Shown piece after piece: positions 43,412 through 51,990 of a stretch of DNA of 64,000 nt. The translations under genes and the position numbers were made by a program. The stretch's first letter is position 1. Each line of letters begins with the position of its first letter. The stretch comes from Promicromonospora sp. AC04 (GTDB lineage: Bacteria > Actinomycetota > Actinomycetes > Actinomycetales > Cellulomonadaceae), in contig NZ_QBUG01000008.1 of the NCBI RefSeq assembly GCF_003058225.1, positions 62,001 through 126,000 on the forward strand. Direction: 5' to 3'. Under the pieces are notes generated by a model. It was given only the letters and a program-made list of their open reading frames with translations. It made no database searches and had not been told where the DNA came from.

Positions 43412-44820
43412 TGGAGCACCTCGCGGACTGGAGTGCCGTGCGCCTCGCCGGGGCGATCGCCTCGGGCGAGGTCTCGGCCGTCGAGGTGATGCGTGCCCAC
43501 CTGGAGCGCATCGAGGAGCGCAACCCGGTCATCAACGCGGTGGTCTCGCAGCAGCCGGACTCGGTCAGCCTGGCCGCCGCGCGGGACGCCGACCGGCGTC
43601 GTGCCACGGGGGAGGAGCTGGGGCCGCTGCACGGCCTGCCGACGGCGGTGAAGGACCTGATGGACGTGGTGGGCTTCCCGACGACGCACGGCTCCGCGGC
43701 GTTCGCCGACGCACCGGCGGCGCAGCACGACAGCGTGCTCGCGACCCTGCTGCGCGAGGCCGGGGCGATCATCATCGGCAAGACGAACACGCCCGAGATG
43801 GGCCAGGGCGTGCTGAGCTTCAACCCGGTGTTCGGCACCACGGTCAACCCGTGGGACACCACGCGGCACGCGGGCGGGTCGAGCGGCGGCGCGGCGGCGG
43901 CCCTGTCCGCGCGGATGCTGCCCATAGCGGACGGCTCGGACAGCGGCGGCAGCCTGCGCTACCCCGCGGCGTTCTGCAACGTCGTGGGCGTGCGGCCGAG
44001 CCCGGGCCGGGTAGCGAGCGGCCGCACCGGCAACGCCTGGACGCCGCACGGCGTCACGGGCCCCATGGCCCGCGACTCCGCCGACGCCGCGTACTTCCTC
44101 GACGCCCTCGCGGTCGAGAAGAGCGTCTGGCCGCTGTCCTCCCTGCCCAACCGTCCGGCCCGCCCCGTCGAGCTCGACGGGCTGCGCATCGCATGGAGCG
44201 CGGACGCCGGCGGCCTGCCCGTCGACCCGGCGATCCGCGCCGTCCACGCGGCCTTCGCCGAGCAGCTCGCCGGGCTCGGCGTGGTCGTCGAGCCCGGCGA
44301 GCCCGACTTCGACGGCGCCGACGAGGCATGGGAGACGATCGAGACCTTCGAGTTCTTCCTCGGCGGCCGGCATGCCGTCGACGCAGGCGCGTCCGGCTTC
44401 CGGCCGGACTACCTGCGCAACGTGGAACAGGGACGAGCCACGACCGCCACGCAGCTGGCCGACGCCTACGAACGACGCACCCGCGCCTACCGCGACACCG
44501 CCGCGCTCCTGGAGCGGCACGACGTGCTCATCCTGCCGGCCACCCCGGTCGCGGCACCGCCCGCCGAGCTCGAGTGGGTCGATCAGGTCGACGGCCGGCG
44601 GTTCGACCGGTACTTCACCTGGCAGATGCTCGCCAACCGCCTGACGCTCACCGCGCACCCCGTGGTCGTGACGTCGGCGGGCTTCACCCCGGACGGGCTG
44701 CCCGTCGGGGTGCAGGTCGTCGGTCGCCACGGCCGGGAGGCGCAGCTCCTCGCGGTGACCCGCGCCATCGAGGAGGCCACCGGCTGGATCGCCCGAACGC
44801 CGTTCCCGTCTCGCCGATGA
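43411..44820 (+). CDS. Amidase-signature hydrolase
   Basis: 469 residues. Complete Ser-cisSer-Lys triad: K81 (LPTAVKDL), S157 (AGGSSGG) and S181 (SDSGGSLR). The body (NPWDTTRHAGGSSGG, FTPDGLPVGVQVVG) is normal. Hydrolyses a carboxamide; substrate not readable. Start overlaps the amine oxidase stop (TGATG) with GAGGAGG upstream. Last gene of the run; a nested inverted repeat follows. Confidence 0.94.
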   Translation: MEHLADWSAVRLAGAIASGEVSAVEVMRAHLERIEERNPVINAVVSQQPDSVSLAAARDADRRRATGEELGPLHGLPTAVKDLMDVVGFPTTHGSAAFADAPAAQHDSVLATLLREAGAIIIGKTNTPEMGQGVLSFNPVFGTTVNPWDTTRHAGGSSGGAAAALSARMLPIADGSDSGGSLRYPAAFCNVVGVRPSPGRVASGRTGNAWTPHGVTGPMARDSADAAYFLDALAVEKSVWPLSSLPNRPARPVELDGLRIAWSADAGGLPVDPAIRAVHAAFAEQLAGLGVVVEPGEPDFDGADEAWETIETFEFFLGGRHAVDAGASGFRPDYLRNVEQGRATTATQLADAYERRTRAYRDTAALLERHDVLILPATPVAAPPAELEWVDQVDGRRFDRYFTWQMLANRLTLTAHPVVVTSAGFTPDGLPVGVQVVGRHGREAQLLAVTRAIEEATGWIARTPFPSRR

Positions 44821-44843
44821 CCTCGGCTGGTCTGCCCACCGGT

Positions 44844-44968
44844 CGGCGAGTGCAGACCTTGCCGCGGCCCGTTTCGGCGAGTGCAGAGCTTGTTGCGGTT
44901 ACAGGGTGGATATCCGCGACCAAGTCTGCAGTCGCCGAAAGGGCGTGCGGCAAGGTCTGCAGTCGCCG
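44844..44968. repeat. Nested REP-like inverted repeats, probable bidirectional terminator
   Basis: Four copies of a GGCGAgTGCAGA-cCTTG-like unit: outer arms 44844-44865 and 44947-44968 (21/22 complementary), inner arms 44872-44892 and 44921-44940. They fill the gap between the convergent amidase and GntR genes and can fold as one long cruciform or two hairpins. The unit looks like a dispersed intergenic palindrome rather than a one-off terminator. Confidence 0.75.
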
Positions 44969-44990
44969 GGCCAGGCCGCCGGGCCCTGGG

Positions 44991-45683
44991 TCAGCCCGTG
45001 AACACCGTCGAGGAGCGCCGCTCGTACCACTGCGCGAGATGCTCGCCCGAACGCAGCACGTGCTCGCGCATGAGCGCGGCGGAGCGGTCGCGGTCGCCGG
45101 CGGCCAGGGCGTCGACGATCTCCTCGTGCTCGCGGAAGTTCTCGTCGCGGTACCGGGTGTAGTCCCGCAGCACGCGGGCGGACACGTTGCGGGGGAAGGC
45201 GTCGTTGATCTCGATGAGCATGCGGGTCAGCCGGGCGTTGCCCGACGCGTTGTAGATCAGGCCGTGGAACTGGTCGTTCTCGCTCCCGTCCTGCCCCGTC
45301 GCCTTGCCGGCGGCGACCGCGACGGAGTGCTCGTACATGGCGGTGTTGGCGGTGCGCAGCTCGGCGATGGTGGCGTCGTCGAGGCGGTCGACGGCGCGGC
45401 GCGCGGCGAGCGACTCGAGCTCGGCGCGCACCTCGTAGGCCTCGCGCACCTCCCAGGGTGCGGGAACCCGCACGACGGCGCCGCGGTTGGGCACCACCTC
45501 GATCAGGCCGCCGCTCTGCAGCTGGCGCAGGGCCTCGCGCACCGGCGTGCGGCTGATGCCGAACTGAGCGGCGAGCTCGGCCTGGCGCAGCGGTGCCCCG
45601 ATCGGGATCTCGCCGGACATGATCCTGGCGCGGATGCGTGCTGCCAGGTCGTCAACGAGGGCGTTGCCGTCGGTCGTGGTCAC
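44991..45683 (-). CDS. GntR-family regulator, FCD (FadR/VanR) subfamily
   Basis: 230 residues. N-terminal winged helix (LAARIRARIMSGEIPIGAPLRQAELAAQFGISRTPVREALRQLQSGGLIEVVPNRGAVV) and an all-helical FCD effector domain (EVREAYEVRAELESLAARRAV, FHGLIYNASGNARLTRMLIEI, REHEEIVDALAAGDRDRSAALMREHV) with the metal-binding His pattern. A GTG at 45683 with AAGGGA upstream is chosen; a longer ATG start at 45866 would translate through the operators. It is divergent from the amidohydrolase operon and is the obvious candidate to bind the six paired ATTGKATCCAAT elements of this island. Confidence 0.93.
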   Translation of the reverse strand: MTTTDGNALVDDLAARIRARIMSGEIPIGAPLRQAELAAQFGISRTPVREALRQLQSGGLIEVVPNRGAVVRVPAPWEVREAYEVRAELESLAARRAVDRLDDATIAELRTANTAMYEHSVAVAAGKATGQDGSENDQFHGLIYNASGNARLTRMLIEINDAFPRNVSARVLRDYTRYRDENFREHEEIVDALAAGDRDRSAALMREHVLRSGEHLAQWYERRSSTVFTG

Positions 45684-45719
45684 GTCGCTGTTCCCTTCGG
45701 TCGCGGGCAGTGTCTGCCC

Positions 45720-45753
45720 TGCGTATCCAATGATGTCAAAGATTGGATCCCCG
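45720..45753 (-). promoter_or_regulatory. Paired GntR-type sites, promoter 3 (own gene)
   Basis: TGCGTATCCAAT (45720-45731, 8/12) and ATTGGATCCCCG (45742-45753, 9/12), 22 bp apart, 37-70 bp before the GntR start: likely autoregulation. Confidence 0.6.
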
Positions 45754-45796
45754 TTGGTCCCCGAGGCCGGTGACGCGCCGTACCGGTCTGCGGTAG

Positions 45797-45829
45797 ATTG
45801 GATCCAATACTTACTAGATTGTATGGGAT
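45797..45829 (+). promoter_or_regulatory. Paired GntR-type sites, promoter 4
   Basis: Perfect palindrome ATTGGATCCAAT (45797-45808) and ATTGTATGGGAT (45818-45829, 8/12), 21 bp apart, ending 48 bp before the amidohydrolase start. Best copy of the motif in the window. Confidence 0.8.
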
Positions 45830-45877
45830 AGGCGGCCGCGGGTCGTCCCGACCCACCGGCCCGCAAGGAGACGACGC

Positions 45878-46639
45878 ATGATCATCGACGCGTACAACAC
45901 GACCCAGGACCGCCGGGGGCGCAGCGACTACCTCAGCGGCGCGCGCCCGGGCGAGGAGCCGCCGGCCTACACGCCCTTCGACCCGCAGCGCATCCTCGAC
46001 CGCATGGACGCCGCCGGCGTCGACAGGGCGATGGTCTGCTCCCTGGCCCAGGGCATCGAGAACGACTTCCTCATGGAGCTCGTCGGCAAGCATCCCGACC
46101 GGTTCTTCGGCTTCGGCCAGGTCATGCCGCAGTGGGAGAACGCGGCCGACGAGATCCGCCGGTTCCACGCGGGCGGCCTCGTCGGGCTCAAGCTCCACCC
46201 CAGCCTGCACGGGTATCACGTCGCCGACCACGGCCTGCTCGACCCGCTCTTCGCGATCTGCGCCGAGCTCGGTATGCCGGTGCTCATCAACGCCCTGGAC
46301 GACGCGTTCTGCGCGCCGCTCGCGATCGAGGAGATCGCCAAGGGCTTCCCGGAGGTGCCGACGATCATCGCCCACATGGGCGCGGTGTGGAACGTGCCCG
46401 AGGCCATCATCGTCGCGGAGCGCAACCCGCACATCTACCTCGAGACCTCGGCCACCCTCATGTCGGACGTGAAGCGCGCCTACGCGCGGCTCGGCGCCGA
46501 GAAGATCCTGCTGGGTTCGGAGTGGCCCGGCAGCGACTTCGACCTCGAACGGATGAAGATCGCCAAGGCCATCCCCGACGAGGCGGATCGCGCGCTGGTC
46601 GAGGGCGGCAACATGGCACGCATCCTGGGCTGGGCATGA
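45878..46639 (+). CDS. Amidohydrolase-2 family protein
   Basis: 253 residues. TIM-barrel landmarks: MVCSLAQGIENDFLMELVGKHPDRFFGFG, GLVGLKLHPSLHGY, IIAHMGAVWNVPEAI, ILLGSEWPG, and C-terminal EGGNMARILGWA. The N-terminal H-x-H that normally binds metal is replaced (IIDAYNTT), so the metal site is atypical. Family members are decarboxylases or C-N/C-O hydrolases. AAGGAGA before the start. Couples to the deaminase-like gene by an ATGA overlap. Confidence 0.88.
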   Translation: MIIDAYNTTQDRRGRSDYLSGARPGEEPPAYTPFDPQRILDRMDAAGVDRAMVCSLAQGIENDFLMELVGKHPDRFFGFGQVMPQWENAADEIRRFHAGGLVGLKLHPSLHGYHVADHGLLDPLFAICAELGMPVLINALDDAFCAPLAIEEIAKGFPEVPTIIAHMGAVWNVPEAIIVAERNPHIYLETSATLMSDVKRAYARLGAEKILLGSEWPGSDFDLERMKIAKAIPDEADRALVEGGNMARILGWA

Positions 46640-47085
46640 CCGGGGCCGAGCGTCCCGTGCTCGACGGCCCGCCCGCCGGGATGGGCGACGCCGACCGCGA
46701 GCTGCTGCGCACCGCACGGGCCCTGCTCGACGCGCGCTACGTCGCGGGCGTGCACGAGGTCGCGGCCGCGCTCCGGCTCGCGGATGGGCGCGTGGTCACC
46801 GGGCTGCACGTCGAGGCGAGCACCGGCCGCGCCTCCGTGTGCGCCGAGTCTGCGGCGCTCAGCGCGGCGATCGCCGCCGGCTCGCCGGTCGTCTCGATCG
46901 TCGGCGTGCTGCGCCGCCCCGGGGGCAGCCACCACATCATCGAGCCGTGCGGCGTCTGCGCCGAGCTGCTCGGCGATCACGCGCCGGACGCCGTCGTGTG
47001 GGTCGCCGTCGGCGACGGCTTCGGCGCCGTCCGGGTGCGCGAGCTGCTGCCGTTCCGCCGCCGCCGGGCCGACCGGCCCGTCTGA
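46636..47085 (+). CDS. Cytidine-deaminase-like zinc protein
   Basis: 149 residues. Zinc ligands C69, C105 and C108 with the proton-shuttling E71 in VCAESAALSAAI and EPCGVCAELL, the tetrameric cytidine/blasticidin deaminase pattern. TGLHVEAS in the substrate strand differs from the usual NVE-NA motif of cytidine deaminase, so the substrate may be another aminated heterocycle. Lies between an amidohydrolase and an isochorismatase-type hydrolase, consistent with stepwise removal of nitrogen from a ring or ureide compound (inference). Confidence 0.88.
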   Translation: MTGAERPVLDGPPAGMGDADRELLRTARALLDARYVAGVHEVAAALRLADGRVVTGLHVEASTGRASVCAESAALSAAIAAGSPVVSIVGVLRRPGGSHHIIEPCGVCAELLGDHAPDAVVWVAVGDGFGAVRVRELLPFRRRRADRPV

Positions 47086-47092
47086 CCGCGGC

Positions 47093-47108
47093 TTTACGCC
47101 GCTGAAAC
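47093..47108 (+). promoter_or_regulatory. GlnR-like box
   Basis: TTTAC-n6-GAAAC (47093-47108) matches one a/b half of the actinomycete GlnR box (gTnAC-n6-GaAAC), about 100 bases before the isochorismatase-type gene. The second half is not convincing. Confidence 0.4.
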
Positions 47109-47209
47109 ACACCGCGAAATCAACCGCGCAGAGGATGGCGGCACGGACGGCTCGTGCGCGCCAGGGCGCACCACTACCCCTTCACGATCGTCCCGGAAGG
47201 AACTACGTC

Positions 47210-47815
47210 ATGCTCGCCGTGACCGGCAGACCCGTGCTCATCGTCGTCGACATCCAGGGCGGCGCGACCGCCTCCCTGCCCACGCCGGGTATCCCGGTCA
47301 TGGCGGGCAAGCAGGAACGTGCGCCCCTCGTGCGCGGCCTCATCGCGCACTGCCGCGAGAACGGCGTGCCGGTGGTCTTCATCCAGGAGGTGCACAAGCC
47401 CGATCTCGTCGACATCGGCCGCGAGCTCGACGGGTCCGAGGGGCCGCACTGCATCGAGGGTGAGGACGGCACGGAGCTCGCGTCGTGGATCGAGCCCCGG
47501 CCGGAGGAATTCGTCATCCGCAAGCGGCGCTACTCCGCCTTCTTCGGCACCGAGCTCGAGATCGTGCTCAAGGCGTACCAGGCCGGGACCGTGCTGCTGG
47601 TCGGTGGGCTGACCGACGTCTGCATCCACTACACGGCGGCGGACGCGCACCAGCACGACTACTTCGTCCGCGTCGTCACGGACTGCGTCGGCGGCTCCAG
47701 CCTGCGCGCCCACGACGCCGCGCTGGAGGCCATCGCCTACCTGCAGCGGGACGCCCTGGTCACCTCCGGGGACGTGCACGCGTGGCTGGACGAGCAGGAG
47801 ACGGCTCGTGCCTGA
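47210..47815 (+). CDS. Isochorismatase-family cysteine hydrolase (biuret/triuret-hydrolase-like class)
   Basis: 201 residues. Catalytic triad D14 (LIVVDIQGG), K105 (VIRKRRYSAFFGT) and C138 (GGLTDVCIHYTAADAHQHDY), the pattern of amide-hydrolysing members (biuret, triuret, N-carbamoyl and nicotinamide hydrolases). Substrate unproven; a ureide or biuret-like amide would fit the AtzE/AtzF/AtzG-like proteins encoded further right. ATG 47210 has GGAAGG upstream; the longer in-frame start at 46784 lies inside the previous gene. Confidence 0.9.
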   Translation: MLAVTGRPVLIVVDIQGGATASLPTPGIPVMAGKQERAPLVRGLIAHCRENGVPVVFIQEVHKPDLVDIGRELDGSEGPHCIEGEDGTELASWIEPRPEEFVIRKRRYSAFFGTELEIVLKAYQAGTVLLVGGLTDVCIHYTAADAHQHDYFVRVVTDCVGGSSLRAHDAALEAIAYLQRDALVTSGDVHAWLDEQETARA

Positions 47816-49169
47816 ACGCGGCGTCGGGCCGCGGATCCTCGTCGCCCCGGTCCGCACGATGGACCCGGAGCAGCCGGACGCCGAGGCGGTGCTCGTCGTC
47901 GGTGACCGGATCGGGGCCGTCGGCCAGGCGGACGAGGTGCGCGCCGCCGCGCCGTCGGGCGCCGTCGAGGAGGTGCTCGACGGCTACCTGGTCCCGGGGC
48001 TGATCGACGCCCACGCCCATGCCCAGCGCGCCGGCCTCAAGGCGCTGCAGCTCCTGGACGACGACGCGGACGCCGAAGCCTTCTCCGCCGCGATGCTCGC
48101 CGACGCCGACGCCGACCCGGACGCGCCCGACTGGCTCGGCCAGGAGCCCCCGACGGTGAAGCAGCGTCTCGCCGCGCTGCGCAGGGTGCAGCCGCTGCTG
48201 CACGCCATGGGTTTCACCGGGGTGATCGACCCCGCCGTCACGGTCCCCGAGCTCGAGGGCTACCGCGAGGCCCGCCGCCTGGGCGCCCTCACCCTGCGGA
48301 TCGTGGCCATGCCCTACCCGGAGCTCGGCACGCCCGAGGTCCCCGACGTCGACGCGGTGCCCGCGCTGCTCGCCGGGATCGGCGGCACCACCGGGACGGG
48401 TGACGACCAGCTGCGGCTGGGGCCGATCAAGGTCTACTACGACGGCGAGGGCCTGAAAGGGCAGGCGCTGCTCGAGCGCCCGTGGCGGGACGACTACCAC
48501 GGCGTCCGGCGGATCTCGCCCGAGGAGTTCGCGAGGCTGGCCGCGGCCTGCGTCGCCGCGGGCTGGGGGCTCGGCGTGCACGCGGTCGGCGGCGGTGCGG
48601 TGGCGGAGGTGCTCGACGGCTTCGAGGCGGCCGCCCCGCCCGGCGGGCTCGAACCCTTGCGCTGCCAGCTCATCCACGCCTACCTCGAACCGAGCCCCGA
48701 GAGCATCGCCCGTGCGGCCCGGCTCGGCGTCATCGCCTCGCTGCAGCCCTCGATCGCCTGGAACAACGCGGCCGGCCTCACCGCGAGGCTGGGGGAGCGC
48801 GCGGCCGAGGTCAACCCCGTGCGCGCCTGGCTCGACGCCGGTGCGCATCTCGCGTTCGGCTCCGACGCCCCGTACTTCCCCTTCGACCCGCGCAGGCTCG
48901 CGCCCATGGCCGCCATCCGCCGGATGCGCGGGCTCGACGCGCCGGTCGGCCCGGGGCAGGCGATCACGCTGCTGGAGGCCCTGGAGGGCTACACCCGCGG
49001 CGCGGCCTTCGCGAGCCTGGCGGAGGACCGGCGCGGCATGCTCCGCGAGGGCTACCTGGCCGACTGGGTGCTGCTCGACGTCGACCCGGCGCGCTGCGCG
49101 CCCGAGGCCTTCGCTGCCGCGCGCGTGCTGCGCACCGAGGTAGGAGGTCGCACGGTGTTCGGCGCCTGA
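47808..49169 (+). CDS. Metal-dependent amidohydrolase (YtcJ-like)
   Basis: 453 residues, GTG start overlapping the previous stop by 8 bases. VPGLIDAHAHAQRAG gives the H-x-H metal pair; LRLGPIKVYYDGEG supplies the bridging-lysine strand, GLGVHAVGGGAV and QLIHAYL further histidines, and HLAFGSDAPYFPFDP the catalytic aspartate, followed by the C-terminal EGYLADWVLLDVDP. Amidohydrolase-3 type, hydrolysing an amide, ureide or cyclic imide. Part of the 45878-49169 operon. Confidence 0.9.
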   Translation: MPERGVGPRILVAPVRTMDPEQPDAEAVLVVGDRIGAVGQADEVRAAAPSGAVEEVLDGYLVPGLIDAHAHAQRAGLKALQLLDDDADAEAFSAAMLADADADPDAPDWLGQEPPTVKQRLAALRRVQPLLHAMGFTGVIDPAVTVPELEGYREARRLGALTLRIVAMPYPELGTPEVPDVDAVPALLAGIGGTTGTGDDQLRLGPIKVYYDGEGLKGQALLERPWRDDYHGVRRISPEEFARLAAACVAAGWGLGVHAVGGGAVAEVLDGFEAAAPPGGLEPLRCQLIHAYLEPSPESIARAARLGVIASLQPSIAWNNAAGLTARLGERAAEVNPVRAWLDAGAHLAFGSDAPYFPFDPRRLAPMAAIRRMRGLDAPVGPGQAITLLEALEGYTRGAAFASLAEDRRGMLREGYLADWVLLDVDPARCAPEAFAAARVLRTEVGGRTVFGA

Positions 49170-49222
49170 GGCCGTTCCGCACGCGGGCGAGTGTTCGGCA
49201 CTTGTAATCCGGCGGTAACACT

Positions 49223-49255
49223 ATTGGATGCGTACTTGGCTATATTGGATCCAAG
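49223..49255 (+). promoter_or_regulatory. Paired GntR-type sites, promoter 5
   Basis: ATTGGATGCGTA (49223-49234, 8/12) and ATTGGATCCAAG (49244-49255, 11/12), 21 bp apart, 80-112 bp before the Dpp-type binding protein. A GTAAT-n6-GTAAC pair (49204-49219) just upstream weakly resembles a GlnR half box on the other strand. Confidence 0.75.
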
Positions 49256-49261
49256 TTGGAC

Positions 49262-49301
49262 TCGAGGTGATCCTGCCTCCGGCATCCGGAGCTCACCTCG
49301 A
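49262..49301 (+). promoter_or_regulatory. Leader hairpin before binding-protein gene
   Basis: TCGAGGTGA (49262-49270) pairs with TCACCTCGA (49293-49301), and inside it CTCCGG / CCGGAG (49277-49291) with a 3-base loop. It starts 7 bp after the last regulatory site, 33 bp before the start codon, so it is probably in the 5' leader. Attenuation or mRNA protection is possible. Confidence 0.5.
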
Positions 49302-49334
49302 TGCACCACCCACATTCCCTGGAGGACAGCACCC

Positions 49335-50900
49335 ATGGCTAGGAAGAGCACTGTTGCCGGCGTGATGCTGGCGGTGGTGAGCCTCGCGCTCACCGCATGC
49401 GCCGGAGGCGCGTCCGGCACCGAAGCCGCGCCGACCGACACGATCAACGCGGAGCTCTGGTACGCGCCCGCGACCTTCGACCCCGCGCGGGCGTCCGCGA
49501 CCGCGGACGTGAACGTCGCCCGGCTCGGCTTCGACACCCTGCTGCGTCAGGGCGAGACCGAGGGGTACATGGGTGGGCTCGCATCGGAGTGGGAAGCGGT
49601 CTCGGCCTCGGAGTACGTCTTCACCCTCCGCGACGACGCGACCTGTGCCGACGGTACGGCCATCAGCCCGTCGGTGGTCGCGAACTCGTTCGAGTACCTC
49701 GTGGGCCTCGACGACCCGGGTGCCCAGACCTGGAAGAACCAGGCGTTCGGCCCGGGCGAGCCGACCTTCACGCCCGACGACGAGGCCGGCACGCTCGACA
49801 TCACGCTCAGCGAGCCCTACTCGCAGCTGCTCGGCGGCGTCACCCGACCGGGCACGGGAATCATCTGCCCCGCCGGTCTCGAGGACCCCGAGGGGCTCGC
49901 CGCCGGTACCGTCGACGGCGCCTGGTCGGGCCCCTACACCCTCACCGACTTCTCGGCCGGTGTGAGTGCCACCTACGCGCTGCGCGAGGGCTACGACCAG
50001 TGGCCCGCCTGGGAGAGCGTCGAGGGCGAGCCCGCCGCGACCATCAACCTGACGGTGCAGTCCGACTCCAACACGAGCGCCAACCTCCTGGAGTCCGGCG
50101 GCGTCGACGTCGCGCGCTTCTACGACTCCAACGCGCTGCGCTTCGAGGACGACGACGCCTACAACACGGTCACGTTCGCCAGCTCCGCGTACAACCTCGT
50201 GTTCAACCAGGCCCCGGGATCCGGTTCGGTCTTCGAGGGCGACCAGGAGCTGCGCACCGCCGTCGCCCAGGCCATCGACCCGCAGGGCTTCAACGACGCG
50301 GGCCTGGACGGCCTCGGCGTCGCGCAGTACACCGTGAACTCGGCGAGCTACGCCTGCGCCCTCGAGGAGCCGGCACTGCTCCAGGAGTACGACCCCGCTG
50401 CCGCCGCCGACGTGCTCGACGGCCAGACCATCCGCCTGCTCATCATGAGCAACTGGGACCCGGCCGCGGACTTCCTCGCCGAGTCGCTGCGCGCAGCCGG
50501 CGCCACCGTCGAGGTCTCGGCGCCGGACCCCGCCGACTGGACCGCCCAGATGCGCACCGAGCCCAAGACGTGGGACGTCGCGGTCGCCGCGGAGAACGCC
50601 GAGACCGGGCTCATCCACACCTCGATCTCCCGGTACCTCGGCGCGACCTACCCCGAGGGCGGCACGAACGTCGCGTCGACCGACAACCCCGAGGGCGTGG
50701 AGCTGTTCGAGGCCGGCATGAGCGCCGACGACCCCGACGAACAGTGCGAGAACTTCCTCGCCGCCCAGCGGTCGATCCTCGAGCGGGTGGACATGGTTCC
50801 GCTGGTCACCGACAGCCACCGCTACGTCGCCCGCGAAGGCTTCGCGACCTACGTGTTCTCGGGCTACTGGGACATCTCCGCGATGCGCATCCTCAGCTGA
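49335..50900 (+). CDS. Dpp/Opp-type substrate-binding lipoprotein
   Basis: 521 residues. Signal with lipobox LTAC (lipid cysteine about residue 22), then an SBP_bac_5 fold: ATFDPARASATADVNVARLGFDTLLRQG, FTLRDDATCADGTAISPSVVANSFEYL, WSGPYTLTDFSAGVSATYALREGY, and the C-terminal lobe ending DISAMRIL. Such proteins bind peptides, opines, nickel or other small polar compounds. Heads the importer operon 49335-54519; GGAGG precedes the start. With amidase and amidohydrolase genes all round, an amide-containing or peptide-like substrate is likely (inference). Confidence 0.94.
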   Translation: MARKSTVAGVMLAVVSLALTACAGGASGTEAAPTDTINAELWYAPATFDPARASATADVNVARLGFDTLLRQGETEGYMGGLASEWEAVSASEYVFTLRDDATCADGTAISPSVVANSFEYLVGLDDPGAQTWKNQAFGPGEPTFTPDDEAGTLDITLSEPYSQLLGGVTRPGTGIICPAGLEDPEGLAAGTVDGAWSGPYTLTDFSAGVSATYALREGYDQWPAWESVEGEPAATINLTVQSDSNTSANLLESGGVDVARFYDSNALRFEDDDAYNTVTFASSAYNLVFNQAPGSGSVFEGDQELRTAVAQAIDPQGFNDAGLDGLGVAQYTVNSASYACALEEPALLQEYDPAAAADVLDGQTIRLLIMSNWDPAADFLAESLRAAGATVEVSAPDPADWTAQMRTEPKTWDVAVAAENAETGLIHTSISRYLGATYPEGGTNVASTDNPEGVELFEAGMSADDPDEQCENFLAAQRSILERVDMVPLVTDSHRYVAREGFATYVFSGYWDISAMRILS

Positions 50901-50943
50901 GGTCGCCAGGAGTCGCAAGGACCGGAACGCCGAGAGGAAACCC

Positions 50944-51990
50944 ATGAGCACGCTGACCGCCGAGCCGTCCACGGCACCCGACCCGGGCGCCCCCGGCCCG
51001 AACGGCGCCCCGGGCGCCGCATCCCTGGCCGGGGCCTGGCGCAGGTTCCTCCTGCGCCGGGCGGGCGGGCTCGCGGTCAACCTCGTGCTGCTCCTGCTCG
51101 TCACGTTCCTGATCGTGCAGCTCATCCCCGGCGACCCGGCCGTCGCGATCGCCGGCGAGAGCGCCACCCTCGCGCAGGTGGAGCTCGTGCGTACGCAGCT
51201 CGGGCTGGACCAGCCGCTGCTGGTCCAGCTCGGGACCTACTTCGCCGGCGTCGTGCAGGGCGACTTCGGGGACTCCTACCGGTACCGCGTCCCCGCCCTG
51301 GACGTCGTGGCCGCGGCGGTGCCGTTCACCCTGAGCATCACGCTCATCGCGGTGCTGCTCCTCCTCGCGCTCGGGGTCGCGCTCGGCATGGGGGTCGGCG
51401 TCGCCACGCGCGGAGACCGCCACCGGTGGCTGGACCTGTCGTTCAACCTGGTGACCGGCCTCGTCTCGTCGGTGCCGACGTACGTCATGGCCACGGCCCT
51501 GGTGGCCGTCTTCGCGATCACGCTGCGCTGGCTGCCGCCCGCGTACTCGCCCGCCTACGGTTTCGGCCAGGCGGCGATCCTCCCGATCGCGGCACTGACC
51601 ATCAGCGGTACCTGCTCGGTCGCCAGGATCGTGCGCCGGGAGACGGCGGTCATCCTCGAGCAGGACTACATGCGCACAGCGCGCGGATGGCGCCTGCCCG
51701 CACTCTCGCTCTATGCCAAGCACATGCTGCCGAACCTGCTGACCACGGCGCTGACACTCTCGGGCATCATCCTCACCGCGCTGCTGGGCTCGGCGCTCGT
51801 CACCGAGGCGGTCTTCGCCTGGCCCGGCCTCGGCGGCGTCATCGTGCAGGCGATCGCTATCGACAAGGACTACCCGGTCATCCGGGCCGCAGTCTTCGTC
51901 ATCGGGCTGATCTCGCTCGTCATCACCCTGGTCATCGACGTCATCCTGGGTCTCATCGACCCGCGCACCCTCGGAGAGAAGCGTGGCTGA
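50944..51990 (+). CDS. Dpp/Opp-type ABC permease (DppB-like)
   Basis: 348 residues. Six membrane helices (first about residues 42-60), family N-terminus VNLVLLLLVTFLIVQLIPGDPAV, DQPLLVQLGTYFAGVVQGDFGDSYRY, and the EAA loop VILEQDYMRTARGWRLPALSLYAKHMLPN. Forms the membrane channel with the permease half of the next protein, whose GTG start overlaps its stop by 8 bases. GAGAGGAA before the ATG. Confidence 0.95.
   Translation: MSTLTAEPSTAPDPGAPGPNGAPGAASLAGAWRRFLLRRAGGLAVNLVLLLLVTFLIVQLIPGDPAVAIAGESATLAQVELVRTQLGLDQPLLVQLGTYFAGVVQGDFGDSYRYRVPALDVVAAAVPFTLSITLIAVLLLLALGVALGMGVGVATRGDRHRWLDLSFNLVTGLVSSVPTYVMATALVAVFAITLRWLPPAYSPAYGFGQAAILPIAALTISGTCSVARIVRRETAVILEQDYMRTARGWRLPALSLYAKHMLPNLLTTALTLSGIILTALLGSALVTEAVFAWPGLGGVIVQAIAIDKDYPVIRAAVFVIGLISLVITLVIDVILGLIDPRTLGEKRG

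Larger units (their letters stand above)
38731..44820 (+). other. Translationally coupled amine/amide catabolic gene run
   Basis: Flavin amine oxidase, gamma-glutamyltransferase-like protein, copper amine oxidase and amidase follow the aminotransferase with every stop overlapping the next start by 1-4 bases, so the five products are probably made together in fixed proportion. Confidence 0.75.

Noticed and set aside
49204-49219. GTAAT-n6-GTAAC, possible GlnR half box
   Set aside because: Only one half-site fits well on either strand and it is next to the stronger GntR-type pair.
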